Below, in pieces: positions 13,801 through 26,300 of a stretch of DNA of 64,000 nt. The notes under the pieces are model-generated. The model was not told the DNA's origin. It did not search any database and worked only from the letters and a program-made list of their open reading frames with translations. Within the stretch, counting starts at the first letter, position 1, and every line of letters starts with the position of its first letter. Source of the stretch: Archilochus colubris. Lineage: Eukaryota > Chordata > Aves > Apodiformes > Trochilidae. The stretch lies in contig CM041084.1 of NCBI GenBank assembly GCA_023079485.1, forward strand, positions 17,512,609 through 17,576,608, read 5' to 3'. A program made the translations under genes and the position numbers.

Positions 13801-16800
13801 GGCAGCCCACAATCCTATCACCATCTATGTAACAGCTAAAATCACAGCCAGAAGAAACTCTGGAGCTGACTCAGCTGTTCTAGGAACTGAACACAGAAGT
13901 GTTCAAATCACTGCACATCCTGCCTGCTGGGGTCCCACAGAGAGGATAGGATAAAGGGAGTGAAAATGCTTGAAATTTCTGTTTCATTTCACCCATTGCT
14001 AAGAAGTCTACACCACTGAGTTTTGAAACTGTGTAACTTAAGAAATTTCATACTACAGTCCTCTAAAAATATTCCAGTGGCAGTTCATGTCCAGCAACAA
14101 GACCCTTCCTCTTTCTCATGGAGTTTTGGGACTCAAAGGAGTGAGGTCCATGGTTGCCCCAACTTTGGAAACACATCCTGGACACTGTGAGTCTTGTCCA
14201 TGGGTGACTGGAGTAACATCTGGCTGTGGCCACATACACAGTAATCTTTGGATGCCCATTGGTAATTTCATTTAGCAGAACTTTGTAGATTTGAGTCTTG
14301 GTCCCTGCTCCAATGCTAGCGACTGTTCCAGAAGACAGGAGAAGGACAGATGACTGCAAAACCCAGACTGCACAGGAGAAGCCATGAGAGGTGAGAGAGG
14401 AGATGGTTATGCACACGGAGAGCAATTCTGAGACATGATGAGGGCAGCACACAGAACATGCTGTACTCCTATGAACTTAAGATAGCCACGTTCAAGGATC
14501 TTAGAAAAGATACCATTTAAAAAAATCCCCAGAGCTACTTACATCAGCAGCAGAGTCCACATGCAAACCACACTGCTTAATGCACTTGGAGACAACAGCT
14601 ACTGAATTTAGCAAGAAAGAAGCCACAAACAACTGAGGCGCTTGATCTCCATGCTATTAAAATGCATAGAACACATCACTGGTTACAGTTCTAAGAATAA
14701 GATTTTCCTGATAGACTTTTTTGTTTTGTTTTTTTTATTTTTATTTAAGATTTTCAATACTGAAGAGGTTAATTTTTTCCCCAGTACTTGAACACTGAAA
14801 AGAAAAAAGTAAGAATTATTGTCACTACAGATGATGGGAAGTGGAGTTTTCTCCTTATTTAAAGCTGTGCAGTTTAACAAATACTGAGGAAAGAAGACTA
14901 TTGTCTACATACTGCCTTCATTCAACATGCTTAGTTTGACAGGTGCACAGGGGCTTCTTCCAAGGCAGCCATGAGTGCCTGGCAGAGCTTGCTAGAGAAG
15001 CAGGAAGGCAGTACAAGAGCATTTCATTTGGAAAACAGAAAGCAGCATAAGTACCTTTCAAATGGGTAGTTTCATAAAATCTTATTTTTTTCTGAGCCTT
15101 CTTGATCACAAATCACTATCATATGCAACAGTATTTGGAAAATAGCATTGTTAGTGCACCTGGTCTGCCACACGTAGTCCTTCCATGGACTCCCTTCCAC
15201 CAAATTATTTTGATTTCCAAGTCAGTATTTTTCTTATTTCAGTTTCCCACATACCACTGTGATATAAAGGGAAAAACACTTCATTGTTTTGTAGTATCAC
15301 TGAAGTTACCACTTCAGCATTTCTAAAGTGTTCATTTTAAAAGAAGATTCTCTACCCTTACCCTTTATTTATATTCAAGAAAGTTCTACTGTAACCACTG
15401 GCAAACTGCAACACATGGACTCTAAAGAGTCTTAACCAGGAGAAGTCTATTTTCTTACATAGAACTGTAGTTTATGAATTGAATAATTACATATTCTGTT
15501 GCTTTACTTTTCCAGACTGTCATTATTCCTGTTTCCTTCTTCAACTATCCTACACAGACATCCCACACAATACTCCTTTCGAAGACAAGTACACAGGATA
15601 AGTAAGAAAATGATGCAAAAGTATGGCTATTAGCTAAACATATTTGGAATAAAGAAATACATTGACTCAAAAATTGTAAGTGAACTATCCTGAGAAAAAT
15701 AACTAGACAAATACCAGTACCAGTAAGCAGAAACTCCTCAGACTCTTTCTGCAGCACTGTCACTGCCCAGCTTATCCACAGCAGTACAAGACCCAAATGC
15801 TCCCAACACCAGAAGCCCCACCTCACCTTCCCAGTACAGTCAAGAGCTGGGAGGCTCTGGGGAAGAAGGAGGGGGGTGTCAGCATTTGGAATTTTGACTG
15901 GCTACAGAATAATTAAAATACCAAACTAAAAATCATAGGCCCCAAATACATCACTGAACAACAGACATCATAAGAGCACAAAGTGAGAAGAAACAACTAC
16001 CTTGGCTAAAGGGCAAGTTAATGGTCACTGAAACCAGTGACCTGGCAAGGTCACTGGGACATTTCATGGCTCAGAGGTTGACCCAGTGGTTGAGCTGTCC
16101 CCTGTCTCAGTGAGGCAAGATTTCATCTCATCACAACTCTTGCTTATATGGTAATCATCTCCTCCTTTTACTTTCGGAAATAAATGAGACGTGGTGAGAA
16201 AAGTAGCATAACCAAGTGATGACTCTGTATCTTTTCCAGCATCAGCATTTTATTAAAGGGGTTTGTTTGCCAGCTTATTTTTACAGGAGCTCAAGAGGCC
16301 TGACTACATATTTAAGAGCCATTTTTTCATTTCAATTTTTCATTACAAAATGCCAAAGTCGAACATGCAATGCCAAACATTCCAGAAGCCTTCAGCACAA
16401 TAGCTGCTTTTAACCACGTCTTACTTTTCCTGCTCTGCAAGGCACAGAGTAGCACAAATGTTCTCCTCCCTTTTTTTCGACACACAGTAAGACACAGAGG
16501 TGGTATATACAGTTACCACTTCAACATGGGAAAGCAAACAACCAGACTAGCCCAGCTCTTCAATTCCATGTTTAGCAAAGCTATTAAGACGTGCAGCAAT
16601 TCACACATCTTACCTTGCAAGTAGATTACTACGTACTACATACTATATGCCACAGATCATCCCCCTAATCCATATATAAAGGGATTTGTTTCCTATGCTG
16701 TGTAGTGGGTTATTTGTAATGCAATTAATTGTGCTTCCCCCAAATAAACTGCTTAAATAGCCAGAAAATCACTGGAAAACTAGTATATCAAATAGGAATT

Positions 16801-19552
16801 GAGAAACAGCAACAAAACCTGTTTTGAATGAGGCCAAAATAAATCAAAAGGTGTTGGAACATGATCTATTTGTATTGTACTGATAGGGACAGTCTCCATC
16901 TGGGGATTGGTCTCACAGAGTAAGGTGCTGCACAAAGACTCAGCTTGAAGGCGGCAAAAAATCCACTCAAAAGCAGCACTAAACAATATTTATGGTCAAA
17001 AATAAAATGTGACTACACAAAAAGGTTGCAGGAACCAAACTCCACACCCCATTATAGTCAATTCAGTAAGGTAGCAATTAGCATACCGTCTGCCCAGTCA
17101 TTTGTGAGTGCTGGCCAGGCAACACAACAGGCCTGAGTTACACAGAACAGCTTGAAGAGGGTGTGCAGCTGAGTTTGAGGAGGTCCTAATAAAAAAGGGA
17201 AGCAGCATGTGGGAGTTTGAAAATGTTGACGTAGCCCAGGGACTTCCAGCACATCTCTCCCATAACTGTCAGTGCAAATGTCATGATGAAACACGATGAT
17301 TCACAGCAAACCAATGTTAATTCTTCTGAATATGAAATGTAGTGGACTAAATCCTACTAAATTAAGGCAATTATGGAATAACCTCCCACAGCACTGTGCC
17401 CCATAAAACCTCCATACCTTAATGCACGAAGAAACTCATCTAAAGACAGACAATTTCATGTTTCTAATGAGTGTTACATTGTCAGCCACTTAAAAGTAAG
17501 TTTCAACAAGCCACTTCATTCCTCCAAATCAATGTATTAACATTTTCTGAGAATCAGAATGCAGGTTTTGTGTTTAGGTGCAACTGGGAAAAAATGTATG
17601 CATATTGTGTCATCAGTTAGGAAGTCGGAAGTGCTGAGCAATTGAGACATTTGAAAAAAGCAAGCAATTAAATAGAAGTAACTCCTATTATGCTTGCCAT
17701 TCCATATATTGCAAATGAAAGTACATACACCTCTCACATCACTCTTGCTCACAAATTTGCATTTCTTTCATCCCTATTAGATATATACCTTCTCAGCTTT
17801 TACCCAGACAAGGCAAAAGTTGTTTTTCTACAAAATTTGCAGCTTATCCATTTCATTTTCTACAAGATGCTCACCTTTCAGATTCCTAAACAGAGGACTA
17901 AGAAACACCACCCATCATGAGTGCCTGAAGGTTCAACAAGCTATTGATACTTGACACCCTCACAAAAACACCTTCAAAGAATACTCAGTCACAGTGCAAG
18001 AGGAAGGAAAGTTCTGATACATACTGACACATGCAAAAAATAATATATAAGTGGACTTAAGCATTTATATGAATGCATATTAGTTGTTGTTACCCTGTGT
18101 TTCAAAAACTTATGAAGAGTAATTCCTTTAGGTACATAATACGGAGAACACATTGCAATCAATTCCACTTTACTCATTTTTGTTTTATGGGACAGCCTGA
18201 CATATTCAGTTATTCCAAGCACATATGAAAACCCAAGAAGTACCATGCAAAGAGCTTGATAGTGCAGTATGATTGAGTTAGGAACTCATAAAGCAAACTC
18301 TGTGAGTATGAATCACTTAATAGAAAAAAATCTTACTAAATAATGAGCTATTCTAAGCAAATATGAGATATGTTATTTAATTATCAAATAGGTATAAAGA
18401 TTGTGATGATTATAACCAAGATTTTTTATTCAAGTTCTGATTTGTTCTGATAAGATACAAAATACTTCCTAAATTAAGACCAAGAAAAACAACCTTGCCC
18501 ATACAACAATGCAAGACATTACTTCACACCTCTGGAGCAATACCAGAGCTTCTGCTTCTGTGGTTCTTTCAGATCCTTTACGGTAGCATATTCAGCTATG
18601 CAGTACCTGGTCTACTTTTAGAAATCTTTTGTAAGGCTTTACAAAGTTATTTGTGCTCCTTTTTTGTCCATTTTAAGTGCCTTTGTTCTTGACGCTCAGT
18701 TACAAAAATGTGCTTTCCAATTAGCTTTAGAATTCAAACGTGCTACTTTGCTAGGCTTAAAAGTGGCACAAACATCTTATGAATTTGTCTTTTTTCTCTG
18801 AAAAGATTTAAAAAAAATCCATTATCAGAGATTGAGAAGCTCCCATTTTCAATTAGTTCTTCTTGCTTATTGTGAAGGCTGCTGGACATACTGAGATTCT
18901 TACTACAGGTCTTACAGTCCTGAAAAGCATCCACAAGCATCTGAGAACATGTACATTAAAAGTAGACACAAGGTAAACAGATACTTAAATAGGTTATACC
19001 ACCTTATCCATGTTGTTATCTAAACTTAAACTAAAACTCACCATCTTTCCAATCCTGGAAAGCTCATATGCTAATTTATAGGCTATGATTATTTTTGCAG
19101 TATGCTGACACTACACAGTAGTATTGTAGCATTATTGTAAGTGTAGACTACAGTGTAACATTGCAAAGGGTCTTGATGGTTTGCTACACAGTTTCAGTGG
19201 ACGGAAATGCAGTTTCTTGCTCGAAACTCAGTGAAGAGGTTTCAAGAAGTCTCCAAACAGATGGCTCTGTGCCTGTGGTAGTCTTTCTGGAGCACAACAT
19301 TACTGCAAAGGTCCTTATGCATCTGGCTGTTGTCAGTGAAAACTCATTGACTAATGCACAAAACCTAATTATGTGGTTTTGCATGAAAACAACATTAATG
19401 CAGTAGTCACAGTGAACAGTGATTTATAAATTCCCTCTGCAGCTGTTAGATTATAAAATTTAAGTATATAGTCTATATGAAATTAATTATATCTACATCA
19501 GCTTTCATCTATGGTCAGATTAATCCAAATACGGCATGAAGGACATAAGGCC

Positions 19553-19730
19553 ATGAACAGGGATATACTTACATATATAAGTATTTATATATACTTATAT
19601 GTATTTGCTTATAATATATAACATATATAAAATATAAGTAATATATACACACTTAGATACTTATGTTCCTATAGATACTTATATATGAACAGGGATATAT
19701 ACTCAACAGCCTTATATCTGGATTTACAGG
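19553..19730. repeat. AT-rich microsatellite-like tract bracketed by a 15-bp direct repeat
   Basis: Seen: about 117 bp of TATATA/ACTTATAT-type sequence lies between two perfect copies of ATGAACAGGGATATA (19553-19567 and 19685-19699). Inside are near-palindromic words such as TACTTACATATATAAGTA. The CR1 fragment begins about 30 bp after the second copy. The pattern suggests local duplication by slippage or strand exchange. Confidence 0.75.
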
Positions 19731-20358
19731 AAGCTGAACATGAGCCAGCAGTGTGCCCAGGTGGCCAAGAAGGCCAATGGCATCCTGGCGTGGCCAGCAG
19801 GTCCAAGGAAGTGATTCTGCCCCTGTACTCAGCGCTGGTGAGGCCACACCTCGAGTACTGTGTCCAGTTCTGGGCCCCCCAGTTCAGGAAGAATATTGAG
19901 GTCCTGGAGCAGGTCCAAAGGAGGGCAACCAGGCTGGTGAAGGGACTTGAGCACAGATCCTATGAGGAGAGGCTGAGGGAGCTGGGGCTGTTCAGCCTGC
20001 AGAAGAGGAGGCTCAGGGGAGACCTCATCGCTCTCTACAACTACCTGAAAGGAGGACGGAGCCAGGTGGGGGTTGGTCTCTTTTGCCAGACAACTTTCAA
20101 CAAGACAAGAGGGCATGGTCTTAAGTTGTGCCAGGGGAAGTTTAGGTTAGATATTAGAAAGAATTTCTTTACGGAGAGGGTGATCAGGCATTGGAATGGG
20201 CTACCCAGGGAAGCAGTGGATTCTCCCTGGAGATATTTAAAAAGAGACTGGATGTGGCACTCAGTGCCATGGTCTGGTAACCGCAACGCTGGTTCAAGGG
20301 TTGGACTCGATGATCTCTGAGGTCCCTTCCAACCCAGCCAATTCTATGATTCTATGAT
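19731..20358 (+). mobile_element. CR1 LINE, 5'-truncated 3' end with part of ORF2
   Basis: Seen: a plus-strand frame carries the C-terminal part of a CR1-type reverse transcriptase polyprotein ([20 protein letters not shown], then [31 protein letters not shown]). After it comes the CR1 3' UTR-like segment ending in ATTCTATGATTCTATGAT. Known: this octamer tail and the lack of a poly-A tail are CR1 hallmarks. The 5' end reads [19 protein letters not shown] in another frame; compared with the CR1 consensus as I recall it, roughly 16 nt are missing near 19790, which explains the shift. Relative to the copy at 30 kb it also lacks 4 nt (GTCC) near 20229. It is an inactive fossil, much shorter than a full element (several kb), and lies antisense to KIAA1217. 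Confidence 0.95.
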
Positions 20359-23300
20359 ATAGGGTGCTAAATACTGTCTTTCACTTCCAGACTTATCAGC
20401 TTCTACAGGAGAACTGATGCAGTTGATTGCCAAAAGAATTTCAGCCCTACTGAAAATTACTATTCGGTCACAAAACACCCAAGTCCAACTTTTTTACACT
20501 GATTAATTGCAAATAAGGTAACTTTATTTATAATGAATGCAGAACTGACTGCCAGCATCAGCACCTGATCCTGATGAGGAGCTGGAGGTGGAATTAAACA
20601 AACCTCAGACACAGCAAGAGCCACAACTGGCAGGCCAGATTAGACCAAGTCATGTGTCTTTCACAAACAATAACAATATTTTATTTGTCCCAGAAATCTG
20701 ACAAGAGCAAGCTTGAATGGCTTTCCTTCCAAGGCAAACAAGGGACATGACTCATCTCTAACACACATTAGTATAAAAAGAAAATGCTCTTGATAATAAC
20801 CCTGTGGTGATAACTCACCTTATTATTACCAGGACTTTGTCATTTTAAGACTTCCCATTTCCTTAGAGTACCAAAGTAGATATAAAAGTTCCATTTATGT
20901 AGCACAGTGGTGCTTAATGTTCAATACAGAAGGCAAAAGTAATCCCTCTTTTGCTGTAGTCCACATGCCACTGCAGTAATTGGCTAAAAGGGCCCTGGTT
21001 ACTCTTCCTGTGAAAAAGAAACTATTCCTCTCATGTCTGCAGGACAGAATCTGTTGATGAGGAGAATCATGCTCACTGGATTTTTCAATGCCCCAAGAAA
21101 AATGGTTATTAAATAATGGACAGGAAGGAAGGAAGGAGCTTGTCTCCAGAGGAGGCACTATCTAAGCACTAAATGACTCCACTGCTGCATGCAGGCAGCA
21201 AAGATTGCCTTGGGAACAGTTACAAATAGGACCCTTCTCCTGATACAAACAGATTGGAGAGGTAGGGTAAGCAAACTGGGCTACAGAGGAATCCTTCCCA
21301 CAAAAAAGAAAATCAAGACTCCCTTACAGAGAAGAAAATAAATAATAAGGAAGTAAACACTATAATGGAATCTTCTTTTTCATCAGTAACATACCAATAT
21401 AATCTAATTTCTGAATATTCCCATTACGTTCTTTTTTCCTACAATTTTTGGTATATTAGACCCATAAGCTTGATTTACATGATCAGAGAAGAATTATGAA
21501 TTTTCTCCTAACTCCTTCAGTCTGCTGGCCAGACAGGTGTCTGCCTGCCACTGCACTGCCCTCATTATTGTGATATATAAGAATAAACATATTTATGCTC
21601 TGAACTAGCAGACAAAAGGTGCTCATAGATCAGTCCCCAATGCATTTGCTGTCCATGAAACCTGTCTGCAACCTTCTAAGGAACATTTCACTTCTCACCT
21701 CTACGGAAAATGAAGGTATTTGTTATTCATATGCCAGCTCAATGTCCCCCTGTCTCTTCTTAAACTCAGAAAAAGCACACATATGCTTAACTTCAAGAAA
21801 CCTGCCAAACATCCATAGTGCTATAGTACTGGTGCCTTTAAAGACAAACACATGTACAGGAGCCTGCGAAATGAGATCTTAAGGTAAACCCAGGAAAAAA
21901 TGTAGAATGAATTTAAAAGTCTCTATAAAGGAGTTTCTAAATCCTTCAAAACAATAAGAGGGAGTAGTCATCACATTACAAGCCAGTCTTGTGCTTCTTG
22001 CGCATCTGCAAATACTTTTGAAAGCATTGAGAATCTGGGTACAGAGGGAATAAAAGAAGGTAGAGACAGCACATACACCTTACCTTTTCCCAGCTCATAA
22101 GCCCTAGCTTTAAGCTACAGTTGAACCTACACAACTCTAGATAGTCCACCTGTTAAATTATGTATCTGGAGTATTTATGCAAGTGTCCATATTGTTTTAT
22201 ATCTCCAGTGATGTTAAATCAATTACCATTCAAGTATGGTAATGAAATACTAGAAATTAATTTTCTTGAAGAAATGTCTTGTAAATTCTATTGATGCATA
22301 CTAACAATTATTACTTAACTTATAAACTATTTTTGCTTCACTTGCTTCTGTCAGCTAGAGCAAATGAAACTTGCATGTCTTTTGCAAAGCACAAGAAAAG
22401 TTGCAAATTGCTACCACCAGACACCTCTTGAATAAATGTAATCAGCCACTTTGACAAAGATCATCTGTTCAAAGTCACTGTTCAATGGAAGAAGCTGAAG
22501 TCACATGAAACAAAATGGTTGGGGGTGGGGGAGGAGAGTTCTGCAAAGCACACAACTCTGAAGATGGTTTCCCTTTTTTTCGTGCCGTCTCCCAGCCCCT
22601 CCTTGCCTACCCACCACAACAGTGTGAAGCCTGGCAGAGGCTGCCTTCTCTACCCTCTGACTTATAGATCATGGGTAGTTGATGGGTATCTATTGCCTAA
22701 GAGAATTACCTATTATAGGTAAATTATGAAAGGATGACTATTCTCTTTTCAAACTCCCATGACATTGGTCAAGGCAGTTTTGCAGAGAAAAAGACACATA
22801 AGCTAGCACATAACCCTGCTCTTCTTAGGAAAAGAGTCTAAGAGCCAAATAAGCCAGTGCACCTGATAAGGCTGTGTACTGCAGACAGGTCAGCAAGAAA
22901 TAAAGAAGTGGCTTTGGGAAGCAGATGAAAAAATGCTGACAGAGAAACCCAGCTGAGTATATTTTAGTATCGTCCCAGGGGCTGATCAAATCACCAGTGA
23001 CTGTCAGTGAAACAGGAAATCCCAAACGACTTACTTTGCTAGTAAATTAAGTCTCTAAGCACATTACCAAAGAAAGTCAAGAGGCCCTGTGACATAAGTG
23101 TCAATGCACTTAAAATTTCACCTTCATCTGCACTGGGATCCCAGTATGTGATTTATTATTACAGCCTGCATACCAGGGCTTTATTTGGTGTATTGTCTTC
23201 CATTTAATTTTTAAAATCTAATTTAAATATAGCAAATAAATGGTGGCTCTGGATTAAGTTTCCATGAGTTTTAGTTCATGATACAGTATTCTGACACAGG

Positions 23301-26300
23301 ACTGTGGACTTTGTCTCTAATTAGCTGTGCAGCACTCTGATTTACCTAAATGTTATCTACTTATGTGTCTCTGGGGAGGCAAGTGAAAATAAATCATTAC
23401 ACTTGTACCTGAACAAATATTTTTCCTATTAGTAAAAGAGATTCATCAGTGACTCCTTGGGAAGGGCAAAGATGAAGGATTACATTTAGTTTAAGTCTAA
23501 AGACACATATTAATGGCTCAGCTGATCTAACAGCTCTGTGCAGCTGGAAGGGCGGGAGGATTTTCAGTTTTTCTGTCCCCATCTCAGCCACATATCCCCA
23601 TCTCCTTCCCCAGGCATAAGGAGAAAAAATTTTTCTTCTCCTCTCATCCCCCAACACCAAAGTTTACCTTCTGTTTCAAGTGAGTCTTTAACCAGTGTGT
23701 GGGAAAAGAGTAAAGAAGGATAGTGGGTTATTAAATCAGTATAGCCGTTACATGCAGTTTTATCCTAAATTAGCCTTGCTGCACTAAAAATTAATGGAAA
23801 CAGCTGATTTATACTTATTGGATAAATAGCTTGCCCAAGATCACAAAAAGAGGAATCTAGTGTCCCTGGATACCCTCAGCTCACAATTGGCACTGACATA
23901 CTTCAGTGAAACTTGTGTTTTCAACAGATAACTCTTCATGGCCATCTGTCTTTAAGAAAGTAAAGCTCAGAGAGCTTCCACTTTATTAACTATGATGCCA
24001 TTACCACTGGCATTCATGGTATTCCTCATATCAAGTGCAAGCAGAGCCACTGGGAGCCACATCCTATCTCATGACTCTTTCAGCTGCTGCCTCTGGCTTG
24101 CCTTGTCCCCCCCATGCTTGCCTCTACTCTGGTGTCCACAGGAACCTCCACTCCTCACTATGGGGACCTCCACCTCCACAGGAGTGTTCACCAGGCTTGT
24201 GCATGAAAGCAATAGATGAGAATGCTAAAGCCAGAAGGAATCCAATATCTCATGCTTTGCAGCAGAAATTAATAGCTGAAAAAAAAATGATATGGTTCAG
24301 GCACATAAAGTTGATGGAAAATTCACATAAACCACCTGTAAAACTATGGTTTGATTTTGATTTTCCCTATCGGCACCATCTGCACAGACTTAAGGGATGA
24401 AGCATTTCCAACAGCAAATACAAAGGCTGAGGGAAAACACCTTGTGTTTGGCTTTTATACCAAATCCAGCCTATAATTAAGTTTGCATAGTTTTGACAGC
24501 TGAATTAGAGGATACTGTAAATTCCCCAGATCATGTTTCAGATTAGGACTGATGGAAAGCATGAGCAGTACTGAGGAAGGTGTGTGAAATCCTGCCCTGC
24601 TCAGGAGGCCGAGCCCAACACCGATACCAGCGCTTTGGCAGTGGCACCGGTGGGCGGTACAATGCGGCCTCTTTGAAATTCACTTCATGGACAGACTGGG
24701 TTTTGAGGCAGAAGGTTTCTCAAGGCAGCCTCTGGAAAACTGTGACAGCCATATCCTCTCAGTAATCCAGTCACTAACTAAGTGATTTACTAAGGGCGAT
24801 GGCACCAGGGCAGCTCAGCCGTAATGGCCATGAGAGTGCACAGGCATAACGACTTTTGCTGGATTATCACGTCCATTCCTTGCAGGCAATCAGGCATAGG
24901 AGGTGATTGATTTTTGGAAGCAACCTCTTTGTTCACACTGCGCCAGAATGGCATTCCAGCTACCCTGTCAGCAAGAGACTCTTGCCTAAATTCATCCAAG
25001 CCAACGCATGCCAGCGGGCTTTAAGCCTGCACTCTCCTTTACCTTAACTTTGTGCCCGTCTTTTTCCTCAGTCTAATAAATCTAAAGAACACAATCAAAC
25101 ACCTCCAATATCAAAGCTCTTCAGAAAGGGATCCCACTTTTTCAAGATGTTGTTCCCTCTCATTCCACAAGCTCCCAGGATGGCCTCATGGCTCCCACAA
25201 GCCCCATGAGGGGCTGCCTGCCAGAGGTGGGCAGAAGTGCAGACGCTGGCAGAGCCACAGCCTGAACCGCAGCACAGCCCTTCTCCCAGCTGCTAAGCAA
25301 AAAGGCTCCTGATGATGTTTCCCTGGATGCTTGCTTAATTTCTGTTCCTGAATCATAGATATTCACTGCAGGTGAAGGAGCTTCCCTGAGCTGCTACTTT
25401 GAGAAGATGACAAATTTTTTTCCTTTCACTTCCTCCCATGTCATGGGTTGCAGCCACCACAGGGACATGTATCCTTCAGGACACCTTCCTTAGCCTTCAT
25501 GTCTACCACTAACACAAAATACTGTATTACTTTTTTGTGGCTGCTTGGAAAAGCTCTGGGCTGCACCACTGTTCAGTTTTAATTTGAATGGTGTTCTTTG
25601 TGGGCTGCTGTGTTTCAACAGATAAATAAAATTATGAGCATGGTCCAAAGCCAACACTGATCTTCCTATGACAGTAACGGGCTCTGGACCAGCATTAAAT
25701 TAAATTTCGGTATGAAAGGTATCTTCTGTTTCAAACAGTTTCAGCATATGATTAAATGCTGATTAGATATTAACATAAAAGATGTTGACATTTTAAAAAA
25801 ATGCCATTGTAATTGTGTCAATTTACATTCTAAATTAATACAATTATCTAAATGAGCAAATGGTAGCATAAAACTGTTAGCTACTACTACCAACTCAGAG
25901 CTGTAATCTGACCTATTAATCAATTACCTAGATAAAAGTAAAATAGTCTCAAGTTTCAATTACATACAGAGAAAGTTGCATTTCAAAAAAATCAATTTAT
26001 ATGCAAGTCAAAGTTGCACTGAAAGCATGAAAGAGTATAATATTTTGGATAATTGGTTTTAGGAAAAAATATAAATTACAAAAATATCTGCAAAAGAAAG
26101 TGCCTTTAATTGCATATAAAGTAGTTTATGATTATTTCCTGTAATTAAAGCCATGATTTGCTGGGACTAAGCCTTTTTGCAGATGAGTAAGGTATTTTTA
26201 ATTCACACAATCCTCACTAAACCAGAAAATCAGAGTAGTTGCTGTACAGAAAGGCACATTCATAGAACTGGCTTCCCATGTATTATTTAAATCCAAAGCA

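Larger units (their letters stand above)
1..19552 (-). other. Large KIAA1217 intron, distal part; no recognised gene
   Basis: AT-rich noncoding sequence. It holds a T16 run (294-309), an A-rich run (3420-3449), a (TA)8 tract (7806-7822), short AAGC/AAAC repeats (about 1954-1976), an 8-bp-arm palindrome GGTCACTG/CAGTGACC at 16023-16042, and a slightly more GC-rich stretch at about 9.64-10.5 kb with overlapping frames on both strands. A 129-codon minus frame at 14063-14452 and a possible 45-nt cassette exon at 1794-1838 are discussed as findings. None of the remaining open frames looks like a protein I know. Assignment to the KIAA1217 intron is inferred from the direction of the 54 kb exon. Confidence 0.5.
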
